Shown one piece after another: positions 26,719 through 35,581 of a stretch of 64,000 bases of DNA. This stretch comes from Psychrobacter ciconiae (lineage in GTDB: Bacteria > Pseudomonadota > Gammaproteobacteria > Pseudomonadales > Moraxellaceae). The position numbers and the translations under genes are program-made. The stretch is from the NCBI RefSeq assembly GCF_904846055.1, contig NZ_CAJGYV010000001.1:2170001-2234000 (forward strand), written 5' to 3'. Numbering within the stretch: position 1 is the stretch's first letter; each line of letters starts with the position of its first letter. The notes under the pieces are model-generated. The model was not told where the DNA came from, ran no database searches, and was given only the letters and a program-made list of their open reading frames with translations.

Positions 26719-28119
26719 ATGTCAGACCGTTATGGTGATTTTGTGCAGTCCTCAATTGGCAAAAAAGTCGCAAAAAATTTAGGGCTTCCGCTGCCAGTTG
26801 AGCTTGATCGTTTTGAAAGCGGTCAGCGTTTGGTTCGCGGCAGTGTGCTGATTGGTCGCGCCAAAGGTGACGACCAAAGCTTAAGTCAAGCAGTGGTCAA
26901 TATTTTATCCAAGCTTCATGCTGAGGTTTCAAGCAACGCCGATGACAGTATCAAAGGTCTGCTCGATGAGGCAGGAGTTCAAGCAAAAACCGCGACAAAC
27001 GACGACAGCAAGTTTAAGGTGTTGATTTTTGATGCCAGCAATGTGGCGAATACGGATGATTTAAAGCAGGTTTATGAGTTTTTTCATAAAGTTGCGCGCC
27101 GAGTTCAGCTGTCAGGGCGAGTGATTGTACTGGGACGACCGCCTGAAGATTTGGACGATATTGAAGCGGCATTGTCACAGCGCGCGCTTGAAGGCTTTGT
27201 GCGCTCGGTGGGCAAAGAGTTTAAACGCGGCATCACGGCTCAACTGATTTATGTGGCAAAAGGCGCTGAGCAAAATCTAGACTCGACCTTGCGCTTTTTT
27301 ACCTCAGCGCGCTCAGCTTATGTGTCAGGTCAGGTAATTCGTATTCAAGCCGGAAGTCATGTTGAGGTGGACTGGACGCAGCCGCTCAAAGGCAAATCGA
27401 TGCTGGTTACGGGCGCAAGTCGCGGTATCGGCGAGGCAATTGCTAAAGTGCTGGCTCGTGAGGGCGCTTATGTGATTGGTTTGGATGTTGAGGCGCAAAA
27501 AGACGACTTAGAAAAATTGATGGACGAGCTAAAAGGCACGCCGCTTTTGGTAGATATTACCAGTGACGATGCCGGCGCCACAATCGCTGAGGCGGCAAAA
27601 AGTATCGGCGGTCTTGATGCCGTTATCCATAACGCTGGCATCACCCGCGATAAAACCCTTGCCAATATGGATGAGCAAAAATGGGATTTGGTCATTAATA
27701 TTAACCTTGCCAGCATCGCTAAAATCAATCGCTATTTGTTCGACAACAAGGTGCTAAATGATGACGCGCGCATCGTTTGCGTGTCGTCCATTTCAGGAAT
27801 CGCCGGAAATATGGGACAAACCAACTACGCCACCTCAAAAGCGGGCGTGATTGGACTGGTGACCGCCACGGCAAAACAGCTTGAAACGACTGACCAAGGC
27901 ATGACCATCAATGCCGTTGCTCCAGGATTTATTGAAACACAGATGACCGAAGCCATCCCATTTGCCATTCGTGAAGCCGGTCGCCGGATGAACTCGTTAA
28001 GTCAAGGCGGCTTGCCCATTGACGTGGCAGAAACCATCGCTTGGCTGGCATCTCCTGCTTCAGGCGGTCTCAATGGCAACATTGTCCGTGTTTGCGGTCA
28101 AAGCTTGCTTGGGGCTTAA
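26719..28119 (+). CDS. 3-oxoacyl-ACP/CoA reductase, long FabG type
   Basis: This 466-residue short-chain dehydrogenase belongs to the high-molecular-weight FabG (FabG4-like) group. Its C-terminal half is catalytic: cofactor motif TGASRGIGEA at about 231, NAGITRD at about 310, the catalytic YATSK at about 369 and CVSSISG just before it. The N-terminal 210 residues are a degenerate flavodoxin-like or Rossmann domain without a nucleotide motif, as in other long FabGs. It probably reduces 3-oxoacyl-CoA with NADH. The MaoC hydratase follows after 327 bases, and a thiolase lies divergently, giving three of the four beta-oxidation-type steps. An AGGA-type site precedes the ATG. Confidence 0.9.
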   Translation: MSDRYGDFVQSSIGKKVAKNLGLPLPVELDRFESGQRLVRGSVLIGRAKGDDQSLSQAVVNILSKLHAEVSSNADDSIKGLLDEAGVQAKTATNDDSKFKVLIFDASNVANTDDLKQVYEFFHKVARRVQLSGRVIVLGRPPEDLDDIEAALSQRALEGFVRSVGKEFKRGITAQLIYVAKGAEQNLDSTLRFFTSARSAYVSGQVIRIQAGSHVEVDWTQPLKGKSMLVTGASRGIGEAIAKVLAREGAYVIGLDVEAQKDDLEKLMDELKGTPLLVDITSDDAGATIAEAAKSIGGLDAVIHNAGITRDKTLANMDEQKWDLVININLASIAKINRYLFDNKVLNDDARIVCVSSISGIAGNMGQTNYATSKAGVIGLVTATAKQLETTDQGMTINAVAPGFIETQMTEAIPFAIREAGRRMNSLSQGGLPIDVAETIAWLASPASGGLNGNIVRVCGQSLLGA

Positions 28120-28190
28120 GTTTTTGATTTAAGAAGTAAATCTGCTAAGCTGACATAAGTATTTACCAAAAAATTGCTAATTTTCACAAC

Positions 28191-28214
28191 AAAGCTGCCT
28201 AAAGGCGGCTTTTG
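28191..28214 (+). terminator. Probable terminator of fabG-like gene
   Basis: AAAGCTGCC and GGCGGCTTT pair (one G-T) around TAAA, 71 bases after the stop. The T run is short. Confidence 0.55.
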
Positions 28215-28268
28215 TGTGTTACAACTTTAGATAACTTTAAGAAATAGTAACCTCACGAAATAGTTAGA

Positions 28269-28292
28269 AAATAATTGCTCAAATAATTGTTC
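28269..28292 (+). repeat. 12-bp tandem direct repeat
   Basis: AAATAATTGCTC is followed immediately by AAATAATTGTTC, upstream of the maoC-like gene. It may be chance in AT-rich DNA or a pair of regulator half-sites. Confidence 0.4.
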
Positions 28293-28446
28293 AATAGTCA
28301 CGACTTTTTTTGATTAACTTTGTTAAACTTACGGGTCAAAAATTTTTTGGTTTTTTAGCATGGTCGTTGTTGATTAAAACCGGTTAATTAAAAAAACGAG
28401 TTGTTAAAAAACGGTTGGCTTATTCAAGCTTAATTTAGGATGGATT

Positions 28447-29397
28447 ATGTCAGACAAACATTACGATGCGCTGCCAAAGGCGCACACCACTTATGCCAAT
28501 ATTATCAAAAGCTTATTGCCAATTGGCGATGCCCAAGCCGATAAAGGCGAGTTGCCACAAGCGACTTATTTTGTAGATAACTTGCACATCGACCAAAGCA
28601 ACCTTGATGATTATCGCAAAATCTGCGGCTTTAAAGATGATGGTAAAGTGCCCATCACTTATTTTGCGGTACTCTCGCAAGCGCTGCAGATGAACATGAT
28701 GGTCAAAGAGCCATTTCCGTTTACCATGCTTGGGTTGGTTCATGTAGAAAACCGCGTGACTCAATATCGCCAAATCGGTGAGCGCGAAACGGTCGCCATG
28801 TCGGTACATTTTGCTAACTTACGCGACCATGCTCAAGGTCAGCAGTTTGACTTTGTTACCCAAGTTAAATCGCAAGATGATTTGATTTGGGAGGGGGTGT
28901 CCACCTATTTGGCACGTGGTAAAAAGCCTGCAACCAGTAGCAATAAGTCAAAAAAAGTGACGGTAAAGCCATTGGTTGATGAAAAAGGCGTTCATGATAT
29001 TTTTGAAGTCCCTGAAGACATGGGTCGCCGCTATGCATTTGTTTCAGGCGATTTTAACTTGATTCATTTGCATCCGCTGTCGGCAAAAGCGTTTGGCTTT
29101 CCAAAAGCCATTGCTCATGGCATGTGGTCAAAGGCAAAATGCTTGGCGCTGATGGGCGAGTTGCCGGAAGCTTGCAGCGCTGAAGTGTCGTTTAAACTGC
29201 CGATTTTTTTACCTTCAGAGGTTGAGCTTATCGGTGAGCCGATTGCGAAGTTAGAAAAGGTCGATGATAAGTGCGTGTTTGGACTTTATAGCGCCAAAAA
29301 TGACAAGCCGCATTTGTCAGGGGTGATTAAACTGATTGATAAAAAAGTCGCCGATGAGCACATCATTGCTGAAAGCGGTGCTGATGATAGCAACTAA
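28447..29397 (+). CDS. MaoC-like (R)-specific enoyl-CoA hydratase
   Basis: This 316-residue double-hotdog protein has its catalytic hydratase motif D-x4-H in GDFNLIHLHP at about residue 200, followed by AHGMW, typical of MaoC dehydratases. The N-terminal 130 residues form a second, degenerate hotdog. It should interconvert (R)-3-hydroxyacyl-CoA and trans-2-enoyl-CoA, fitting the neighbouring long FabG and thiolase. AGGATGG precedes the ATG. A strong terminator follows directly, ending this transcription unit. Confidence 0.88.
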   Translation: MSDKHYDALPKAHTTYANIIKSLLPIGDAQADKGELPQATYFVDNLHIDQSNLDDYRKICGFKDDGKVPITYFAVLSQALQMNMMVKEPFPFTMLGLVHVENRVTQYRQIGERETVAMSVHFANLRDHAQGQQFDFVTQVKSQDDLIWEGVSTYLARGKKPATSSNKSKKVTVKPLVDEKGVHDIFEVPEDMGRRYAFVSGDFNLIHLHPLSAKAFGFPKAIAHGMWSKAKCLALMGELPEACSAEVSFKLPIFLPSEVELIGEPIAKLEKVDDKCVFGLYSAKNDKPHLSGVIKLIDKKVADEHIIAESGADDSN

Positions 29398-29412
29398 GCC
29401 AACTAAGATAAT

Positions 29413-29441
29413 AAAGACCGGTGAATGAACTGGTCTTTTTC
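29413..29441 (+). terminator. Terminator of maoC-like gene
   Basis: AAAGACCGGT and ACTGGTCTTT form a 10-bp stem (one G-T) around GAATGA, followed by a T run, 15 bases after the stop. Confidence 0.88.
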
Positions 29442-29463
29442 TTTGTTTTTCCTTATTTTTTAA

Positions 29464-30069
29464 ATGAATACTGACGTTAAGACTGTGATGATGACCGAAA
29501 ATTCAAACCAAGCTGCAAATCAAAATCCATCGGATACTTTGCAAAACAATCCAAATGACCAAAAAGCGGTTGCTGATACGCCAAAGCTAGAGGCTATAGA
29601 TAGTGCCCTTGACAGTGACAATGGGGTGGCGCTTTGCGACGTATTAACGCCTTATTTCCGTCCTGATGAGTTGACCGTAGTTTGCGGGGCGCTCGATGAT
29701 GACAAAGTAAAGGCATTGGCAAAAGCAGGGGTTGAGGTGGTGATTAATTTGCAGCCAGAAGATGAGCTTGAATTTGATGAAAAAACAGCGGTTGAAAACG
29801 CCGGAATGGCTTATGAGTCGCTGCCGATTCGTCATGCCGAGGATTTAAAGCAGCTGAATATTTTAGCGTTTGATGGCATTTTGCGGCAATATCATGGTAA
29901 AAAAACCGCCATGCATTGTAAATCCGGTAACCGCGTTGGGGCAGCGGCAGCGCTTCGGGCAGGTTGGCTTCGTGGTCGCAAGATGGATACGGCAATGGAA
30001 CGTGGTCGCAGTCATGGCTTAACGGGGCTTGAGGACGAAGTTTATAACCGGCTGCTGGTGCCAAGATAG
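29464..30069 (+). CDS. DSP-like / beta-lactamase-hydrolase-like phosphatase (TIGR01244 type)
   Basis: From about residue 55 the 201-residue protein matches the DUF442/TIGR01244 family: PYFRPDELTVVCGAL, VVINLQPEDE, a PIRH strand and the active-site loop HCKSGNRVGA at about 149-158. The Cys-to-Arg spacing is C-x4-R, the DUF442 form, not the C-x5-R of classic tyrosine phosphatases. In other bacteria this domain is linked to sulfide oxidation and redox control. The first 50 residues are polar and Gln/Asn-rich, and no ribosome site precedes the ATG, which lies only about 23 bases after the upstream terminator. The start is therefore uncertain; ATGs at 29491 and 29494 are alternatives. Confidence 0.75.
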   Translation: MNTDVKTVMMTENSNQAANQNPSDTLQNNPNDQKAVADTPKLEAIDSALDSDNGVALCDVLTPYFRPDELTVVCGALDDDKVKALAKAGVEVVINLQPEDELEFDEKTAVENAGMAYESLPIRHAEDLKQLNILAFDGILRQYHGKKTAMHCKSGNRVGAAAALRAGWLRGRKMDTAMERGRSHGLTGLEDEVYNRLLVPR

Positions 30070-30158
30070 TTTTTTAAGATTGTTATTTAAAATAGGTTTT
30101 TAAGTTTTTGTTTTAAGCTTTGCTGATGTTTAATTTGAAATAATTTAAGAGTAAGTTC

Positions 30159-31490
30159 ATGACCGCGTTACCAAATTTTGCCATTCAAGACCGCTTGCAG
30201 TTTTTATTAAATCAATTACAGCTTGATGATGCGCCGGCAGGCGGGGCGGTGGTGGTTTATCACAATGGTAACTGCATCGCGCAAGCGGCAACTGGCTTGG
30301 CGCGTCCCGAGTTGCCTTGGCAGCCTGATACCTTGTCGCTTAACTTTTCGGCAGGAAAAGGCATTTTGGCGACGTTGGTTCACGTACTCGTATCAAACGG
30401 CATTTTGGAATATGACGCGCCAATCAGTGACTATTGGTCGGAGTTTGACGCAAACGGTAAAGCCAAAATTACGCTTCGTGAGGTGTTATCCCATCAAGCC
30501 AATTTGTTTGCGATTACCAGTCTTGAGATTGACGCGTCCTCAATGCTGGATTGGTCGTTGATGACAAGCAAAGTCGCGGCAATGTCGCCTGCCATTCCTG
30601 AGCCGATGCCAAGCAGTCAAACGCCTTATGTCAGTGCTTACAGCGCGCTGGTCTACGGTTGGGTACTGGGCGGTTTGATTGAAGCGGCAACCCATCAGCC
30701 TTTTCAAGAGGTACTTAAAACCTATTTGACCGAGCCGCTTGGCATTAGCGAAAGTTGTTATTTTGGCGTGCCAAGCGCTAAGGTTGATATTGTGGCAAAA
30801 CTGCCCAAAGATTTTGTGACCGATGATGCCGCCCTTGCGCCAACCAAAAAACGCCGAAAGCCGGTACTAAAAGCTGAAAGTTTAGAGACGCTTGCCACAT
30901 TTGAAAAGCTGCCAAGTTATCCATGTTGGCAAGAACTTGCCGTTAAAAATGGCATTGCAAGTGAAGATAAACCGCTTAATACGGCGCAAATCAGCCAATT
31001 ATACTTTAACCAAAGTAAGCTGAATTTAAAAAACTATAAAGCGGCGCTGATTCCAAATGGCGCGGGGATTGATTATTACGCGCCTGATGCGCTGCAAGCA
31101 GTGATGCCGGCGGTCAATGGCGTTGCCAGTGCCAAAGCGCTTGCCATCATTTATGCCATGCTAGCGAGTGGCGGCAATTGGCAAGGAAAAACGCTGATTG
31201 ATAGCGCAGCTTTTACCAAATTAGCAACGCCGCAAGTCGACGGGCAAGACGCGGTGATGCCAACCAATATGGCGTGGCGGCTGGGTTATCACCGTTTGTT
31301 TCAAGTTTGCAATCCAAAAGGCAAGCTTGGCTTTGGTCATATGGGCTACAACGGCGCGTCGGCATGGTGCGACCCTGAGCGCAATTTGTCCTTTGCTTTT
31401 GTGCATAACTTTGATGTAACGATGCTCACCGACATTCGCCAATTTGCGTTAGCCGAAGCGGTGATTGCGATGGTTGATGAGGCGCTTTAA
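30159..31490 (+). CDS. Serine hydrolase of the beta-lactamase / esterase EstB family
   Basis: This 443-residue member of the class C beta-lactamase-like fold carries the nucleophile motif S-x-x-K as SAGK at about residues 62-65, with the Tyr in AYSALVYG at about 161. A late Gly-rich strand, GHMGYNGASAW, stands where KTG occurs in true beta-lactamases. There is no signal peptide, so a cytoplasmic esterase or lipase is more likely than a resistance enzyme. A basic insertion (PTKKRRKPVLK) at about 228-238 is unusual for the family. No substrate can be named from context. Confidence 0.85.
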   Translation: MTALPNFAIQDRLQFLLNQLQLDDAPAGGAVVVYHNGNCIAQAATGLARPELPWQPDTLSLNFSAGKGILATLVHVLVSNGILEYDAPISDYWSEFDANGKAKITLREVLSHQANLFAITSLEIDASSMLDWSLMTSKVAAMSPAIPEPMPSSQTPYVSAYSALVYGWVLGGLIEAATHQPFQEVLKTYLTEPLGISESCYFGVPSAKVDIVAKLPKDFVTDDAALAPTKKRRKPVLKAESLETLATFEKLPSYPCWQELAVKNGIASEDKPLNTAQISQLYFNQSKLNLKNYKAALIPNGAGIDYYAPDALQAVMPAVNGVASAKALAIIYAMLASGGNWQGKTLIDSAAFTKLATPQVDGQDAVMPTNMAWRLGYHRLFQVCNPKGKLGFGHMGYNGASAWCDPERNLSFAFVHNFDVTMLTDIRQFALAEAVIAMVDEAL

Positions 31491-31661
31491 ATTTAGTTAT
31501 CAAATTTCATCATAAGGTGTGGTGCTTCGAGATTTATTAATAATAATGATAAGTTTTGTATTATTTTGAATTATTAACTAAAAGTTTTATGGAGTAAAAA
31601 TAGTCGTTAAGAGTGGTTTATTATTTTTTTGATTAGCGTTACTATCAGTATTTCTATATCG

Positions 31662-31697
31662 TAACGCAGCGGTCAACCAGCGCGGCGTTATTTTTTT
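31662..31697 (+). terminator. Probable terminator of the serine hydrolase gene
   Basis: TAACGC and GCGTTA arms with partly paired interior (GGT/ACC) run into seven Ts. It is 45 bases before the next ATG, so it also bounds that gene's leader. Confidence 0.55.
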
Positions 31698-31741
31698 GGT
31701 AGCTTAATATCATAAGCTTAAAGTCATAAAAAGGGTCAGAT

Positions 31742-32992
31742 ATGCGCTATGATGTGATTGTAGTTGGGGCAGGAATGGTAGGAACATCCATTGCTTGGCA
31801 TTTGCAAAAAAATGGCTCAAAGGTGCTGCTGCTCGACAAAAAGCTACCAGGGTCGGAAACCTCCTATGGCAATGCCGGATTGATTCAGCGCGAGGCGGTG
31901 CACACCCATCCTTTTCCGCGTCAAGTGTCGCAGATTTTTCGGGTACTGCCAAACCAAGGCACGGACATTCGCTATCGGCTGCCAGCACTGTTTCGCTATT
32001 CGCAAGCCTTGCTGCAATATTGGAAATATTCAACGCCGCAGTCGGTCGCTAAAATCGAGAAAGAATGGCAAACGTTGATTGAACATTGCACCCGCGAGCA
32101 TCAGGTCATGATTGAGGCGTCAGGCGCGGATAACTTAATCTCGCGTGATGGTTGGCTGCAATTGCACCGCTCAGAGGACACCTTAAAAGCGGCGATTGAG
32201 GCGGCGGTTCGCGACCAAGAAGTGGGCGTTGAGCATAAGGTCGTCAGCCTTGATGAGCTAAAAGCCCTTGAGCCCAATGCCAATTTTGATGATTTTGTCG
32301 GCGGGATTCATTGGCTAAACTCGTGGCAAGTGTCAAATCCAAGCGCCTTGGTTAAAGCTTATGCCAAAAGCTTTGAGGATATCGGCGGCACGTTGTTGAC
32401 GCTTGATGTGACCCACCTTGAGCAATTTGAGGGCGGCTGGCAGGTGACGACCGATGGCGGCGAGCAGTTTAACGCTGATGATTTGGTGGTTGCGGCAGGA
32501 CCGTGGTCGAACCATTTGATTAAGCCATTAGGTTACGATTTACCGCTGTTTCCGATGCGCGGCTACCATCAGCATTTTATTATTAATCATAAAAACTCTA
32601 TCCATCACAGCATGTTCGATATGGATAAAGGCTTTGTGATGGGACCGTTTCAGCAGGGCATCCGTATTACCACGGGTGCTGAGATGACCTTGATGGATGC
32701 GCCTAAAAACTTCGGTCAGCTTGAAACGGTACTTCGATATGCACGCCGGATTTTGCCGCTTGATGAAGCGGTTGAGTCCGAAGCTTGGGCAGGGTCGCGA
32801 CCTTGTATGCCGGATATGAAGCCGGTGATTGGCGCGGCAAATAAGCATGAGCATTTATGGTTTGCGTTTGGTCACAGTCATCAAGGATTTACCTTAGGTC
32901 CTGTTACTGGTCGTATTATGGAAGAATTAATTCATAAAAAACCGGTTTTGGTGGATGTGAAACCATTCAATGCCGACCGGTTTGGCAATTAG
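31742..32992 (+). CDS. FAD-dependent D-amino-acid dehydrogenase-like oxidoreductase
   Basis: This 416-residue DAO-fold flavoprotein has the dinucleotide motif VVGAGMVGTS at residues 7-16, followed by a basic strand end LLLDK. The C-terminal FAD/substrate segment ends with the GHSHQGFTLGP motif seen in DadA. The family oxidises D-amino acids and passes electrons to the respiratory chain. Its substrate is not shown by context, since the neighbours are a hydrolase and cobalamin genes. AGGG lies about eight bases before the ATG. A long terminator hairpin follows, so it is probably monocistronic. Confidence 0.85.
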   Translation: MRYDVIVVGAGMVGTSIAWHLQKNGSKVLLLDKKLPGSETSYGNAGLIQREAVHTHPFPRQVSQIFRVLPNQGTDIRYRLPALFRYSQALLQYWKYSTPQSVAKIEKEWQTLIEHCTREHQVMIEASGADNLISRDGWLQLHRSEDTLKAAIEAAVRDQEVGVEHKVVSLDELKALEPNANFDDFVGGIHWLNSWQVSNPSALVKAYAKSFEDIGGTLLTLDVTHLEQFEGGWQVTTDGGEQFNADDLVVAAGPWSNHLIKPLGYDLPLFPMRGYHQHFIINHKNSIHHSMFDMDKGFVMGPFQQGIRITTGAEMTLMDAPKNFGQLETVLRYARRILPLDEAVESEAWAGSRPCMPDMKPVIGAANKHEHLWFAFGHSHQGFTLGPVTGRIMEELIHKKPVLVDVKPFNADRFGN

Positions 32993-33003
32993 TTTTTAAC
33001 AAG

Positions 33004-33048
33004 AAGTGGCTGTCAAAGTCAAATGAGGCTTTGATAGCAGCTTTTTTT
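33004..33048 (+). terminator. Terminator of the DadA-like gene
   Basis: A 15-bp stem with one mismatch (AAGTGGCTGTCAAAG with CTTTGATAGCAGCTT), a 10-base loop and seven Ts, starting 12 bases after the stop. Confidence 0.88.
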
Positions 33049-33107
33049 GAATGACTTTTTTATAGCTTCGTTCATGGTTTCTTTGATTTTACTTTTAGGA
33101 CATTTCT

Positions 33108-34160
33108 TTGACTGCGTTTATTGCCCCAACGGTTGCTGCCATTGCTAACCCTGAGCTTGCTGCCAAACTTCAACAAAAAATTGATCATAAAACCAAACCA
33201 CAAGGGTCACTTGGTAGGATTGAAGCGCTTGCTTTGCAGCTTGGGATGATTCAAAACACCACCGCGCCAAGTATCATCAATCCTGAGATTTACGTGTTTG
33301 CTGCTGACCATGGGTTAACCAAGCATGGCACGTCAGCATTTCCAAGTGCCGTTACCGCGCAAATGGTGCAAAACTTCTTAAATGGCGGCGCGGCGATTAA
33401 CGTTCTTGCGCGGCAGCATCATATTGGCTTAAAGGTCGTTGACGCCGGCGTTAATGCAACCTTTGCGCCGCATACAGATTTTCTTGATCGTAAAGTTCGG
33501 ATGGGCAGCCGTGACGCCCTGACCGAGCCTGCAATGACAGCGGAGGAATGCCAAACCGCGCTCAATCATGGCGTGATGATTGCCGAAAATATGGCGGGTA
33601 ATTTGCTTATCGTTGGCGAGATGGGCATTGGTAATACCTCGGCGGCAAGTTTGCTGCTCGCTAAATTGGGAAACTTACCGATAGCCACTTGTATCGGTCG
33701 CGGAACGGGGCTTGATGATGAGGGCTTAGCAAAAAAACAAGCCATTTTAAGTCAAGTTCTAGCCCGTCATGACAGTGCCAAATCGCCGTTTGACATCTTA
33801 GCCGCGCTTGGCGGTCTTGAAATTGCCATGATGGCAGGGGCACTGATAAAAGCCGCAAGCCTTCGCAAAATCTTACTTATTGATGGTTTTATTGCAAGTA
33901 GCGCGCTGCTAGTTGCTGAAAATCTTGCCCCAAATACGGCGCAATTTGCCGTCTTTGCTCATAAATCAGCCGAAGCCGGTCATATTGAAATGCTAAAATT
34001 GCTTGATGCCAAACCACTTTTGGACATGGAGCTGCGGTTAGGTGAGGGCAGTGGCGCGGCGCTTGCTTATCCACTATTGGTATCGGCTTGCGCGATGATA
34101 AATGAGATGGCAAGCTTTAGCGAGGCGGGCATCAGCACCAATTCGGCGTCGGCGGATTGA
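33108..34160 (+). CDS. cobT: Nicotinate-nucleotide--dimethylbenzimidazole phosphoribosyltransferase
   Basis: CobT activates the lower ligand base of cobalamin by making alpha-ribazole phosphate from nicotinate mononucleotide. The 350-residue protein has the family features KPQGSLGRIE near the N-terminus, FAADHG at about 64, GEMGIGNTSAA at about 170 and the C-terminal GEGSGAA near residue 313, which carries the catalytic Glu. No ATG fits the N-terminus; the TTG at 33108 has AGGA seven bases upstream and is the likely start. Its stop overlaps the cobS start by one base. Only cobT, cobS and cobC are here, which points to late assembly or salvage. Confidence 0.93.
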   Translation: MTAFIAPTVAAIANPELAAKLQQKIDHKTKPQGSLGRIEALALQLGMIQNTTAPSIINPEIYVFAADHGLTKHGTSAFPSAVTAQMVQNFLNGGAAINVLARQHHIGLKVVDAGVNATFAPHTDFLDRKVRMGSRDALTEPAMTAEECQTALNHGVMIAENMAGNLLIVGEMGIGNTSAASLLLAKLGNLPIATCIGRGTGLDDEGLAKKQAILSQVLARHDSAKSPFDILAALGGLEIAMMAGALIKAASLRKILLIDGFIASSALLVAENLAPNTAQFAVFAHKSAEAGHIEMLKLLDAKPLLDMELRLGEGSGAALAYPLLVSACAMINEMASFSEAGISTNSASAD

Positions 34161-34996
34161 TGGCAACCCCGCAAAAATCATCGGTTGGGCTAGCTGCCAC
34201 CTTGCGCCATGAATGGCGGCTCATCTTGATTGCTATTCAGTTTTTAACCCGAATTCCAATTCCAAACATCAATAACTATCAGCCCGATTGGCTTCATCAA
34301 AGTAGCCGCCATTTTCCGGCGGTAGGCTTGTTAGTCGGCGTGCTTTGCGCTATTGTTTTTTGGCTGATGAGCGTGATTTTTACGCCTTTAGTTGCTGCTG
34401 TGGTCAGTACCGCGTTTGGCGTTCGGTTGACCGGCGCGTTTCATGAGGACGGTCTTGCTGATATTTGCGATGGTCTTGGCGGCGGCTACACCCGCGAGCG
34501 CGCGCTGACTATTATGAAAGACTCAAGGCTTGGGACGTTTGGCGTCTTGGGATTGGGGTTGGCGGTTTTATCCAAAATTGCACTTTTGGCAAGTATGCCA
34601 CCGATGATTGCGGTTGTAGCGCTCATTATTTCCCACGGCGCGTCCCGTCTTTGCTGCATTAGCCTTATTGCGCTGCTGCCTTATGGCGGCGACATTGAGC
34701 ACGCTCGCGCAAAACCGATGGCGCAATCATTAAGCGCTGCGCAAGCGTTGGTAGCGGGCAGCTGGCTTGTGATAGCCCTGCTGTTATTAGCGCTTATTTT
34801 TCCAAAAACGATGCACAGTATCGGTATTTTTCAATGGGCTTTAGCGGTTATTTTGGCAGTTTTTGCAACCGATTATTGGCGGCGACTGCTTAAGCGGCGG
34901 CTTGGCGGCTATACGGGCGACGGTCTTGGGGCGACTCAGCAAATCAGTGAAATTGTAATTTATGCTGGATTCGTCGCGACGTTTCCTTTTAATTGA
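34160..34996 (+). CDS. cobS: Adenosylcobinamide-GDP ribazoletransferase
   Basis: CobS joins adenosylcobinamide-GDP and alpha-ribazole at the inner membrane, the last major step of cobalamin assembly. The 278-residue polytopic protein has the early FLTRIPIP motif and the Asp-rich FHEDGLADICDGLGGG at about residues 94-109, plus about six hydrophobic helices. The ATG at 34160 overlaps the cobT stop (TGATG), so the genes are translationally coupled; an in-frame TTG one codon earlier is less likely. CobC follows 14 bases on. Confidence 0.92.
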   Translation: MATPQKSSVGLAATLRHEWRLILIAIQFLTRIPIPNINNYQPDWLHQSSRHFPAVGLLVGVLCAIVFWLMSVIFTPLVAAVVSTAFGVRLTGAFHEDGLADICDGLGGGYTRERALTIMKDSRLGTFGVLGLGLAVLSKIALLASMPPMIAVVALIISHGASRLCCISLIALLPYGGDIEHARAKPMAQSLSAAQALVAGSWLVIALLLLALIFPKTMHSIGIFQWALAVILAVFATDYWRRLLKRRLGGYTGDGLGATQQISEIVIYAGFVATFPFN

Positions 34997-35010
34997 TTGA
35001 TGAAAATAAA

Positions 35011-35574
35011 ATGACCACCCTTTATCTTTGGCGGCACCCAAAACCTAATGCGGCAAAATATCGCTGCATTGGTCAAACGGACTTAACCGTCAATCGCCGA
35101 AAAATCAAGCGCCTTGCCAATAAAATTGCCCGATTTGCTCGCTACCATAAGCTGCCAAAAGTGATTTGGGTCAGTCCGCTATTACGCTCACGACTCGTTG
35201 GTGAGTGGTTGGCGGCTCGCGGGTTTATTTGTCATGTTGATTCGCGCTTGATGGAGATTAGTTTTGGGAATTGGGACGGCAAACATTGGGACGATATTGA
35301 CAAAGCGCAAATCGATGCTTGGTGTGCTGATTTTGCAAATTTTGCGTTTGATAATGGTGAAAGTTTAACCGAGTTTTTTACAAGAGTTAAAGACTGGCTG
35401 GCAAGTTTTGATGAAAAAAGCCCTGAAAAAACATCGCCAAAGCTTATCGTTGGGCATTCCGGTTGGATTACGGCGGCAACGATGATTGCCAATCATCAAG
35501 CCGTTCCAACTGACCCTGCCAACTGGTCAAAAGCGATCGGCTATAATGAACTGCGCGTTCTTGAGATCAGTTAA
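35011..35574 (+). CDS. cobC: Histidine phosphatase, probable alpha-ribazole phosphatase
   Basis: This 187-residue member of the phosphoglycerate-mutase-like phosphatases probably removes phosphate from alpha-ribazole phosphate. The catalytic His is in LWRHPKP at about residue 9; the usual RHG has become RHP, which is worth noting. The second His is in VGHSGWI at about 147 and the Glu is near LMEISFGNWDG. The assignment to cobC relies on its place 14 bases after cobS. The frame reaches back to a TTG at 34993, but the ATG at 35011 leaves a normal N-terminus. Confidence 0.8.
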   Translation: MTTLYLWRHPKPNAAKYRCIGQTDLTVNRRKIKRLANKIARFARYHKLPKVIWVSPLLRSRLVGEWLAARGFICHVDSRLMEISFGNWDGKHWDDIDKAQIDAWCADFANFAFDNGESLTEFFTRVKDWLASFDEKSPEKTSPKLIVGHSGWITAATMIANHQAVPTDPANWSKAIGYNELRVLEIS

Positions 35575-35581
35575 CATTAAA

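Larger units (their letters stand above)
28120..28446. other. 327-bp spacer between fabG-like and maoC-like genes
   Basis: It holds a probable terminator at 28191-28214 and a 12-bp tandem direct repeat AAATAATTG(C/T)TC at 28269-28292. The maoC promoter should lie downstream of these, but no clear hexamers are visible. Confidence 0.45.

Noticed and set aside
32993..33107. Cobalamin riboswitch before cobT
   Set aside because: The spacer is only 115 bases, mostly a terminator, and has no B12-box consensus.
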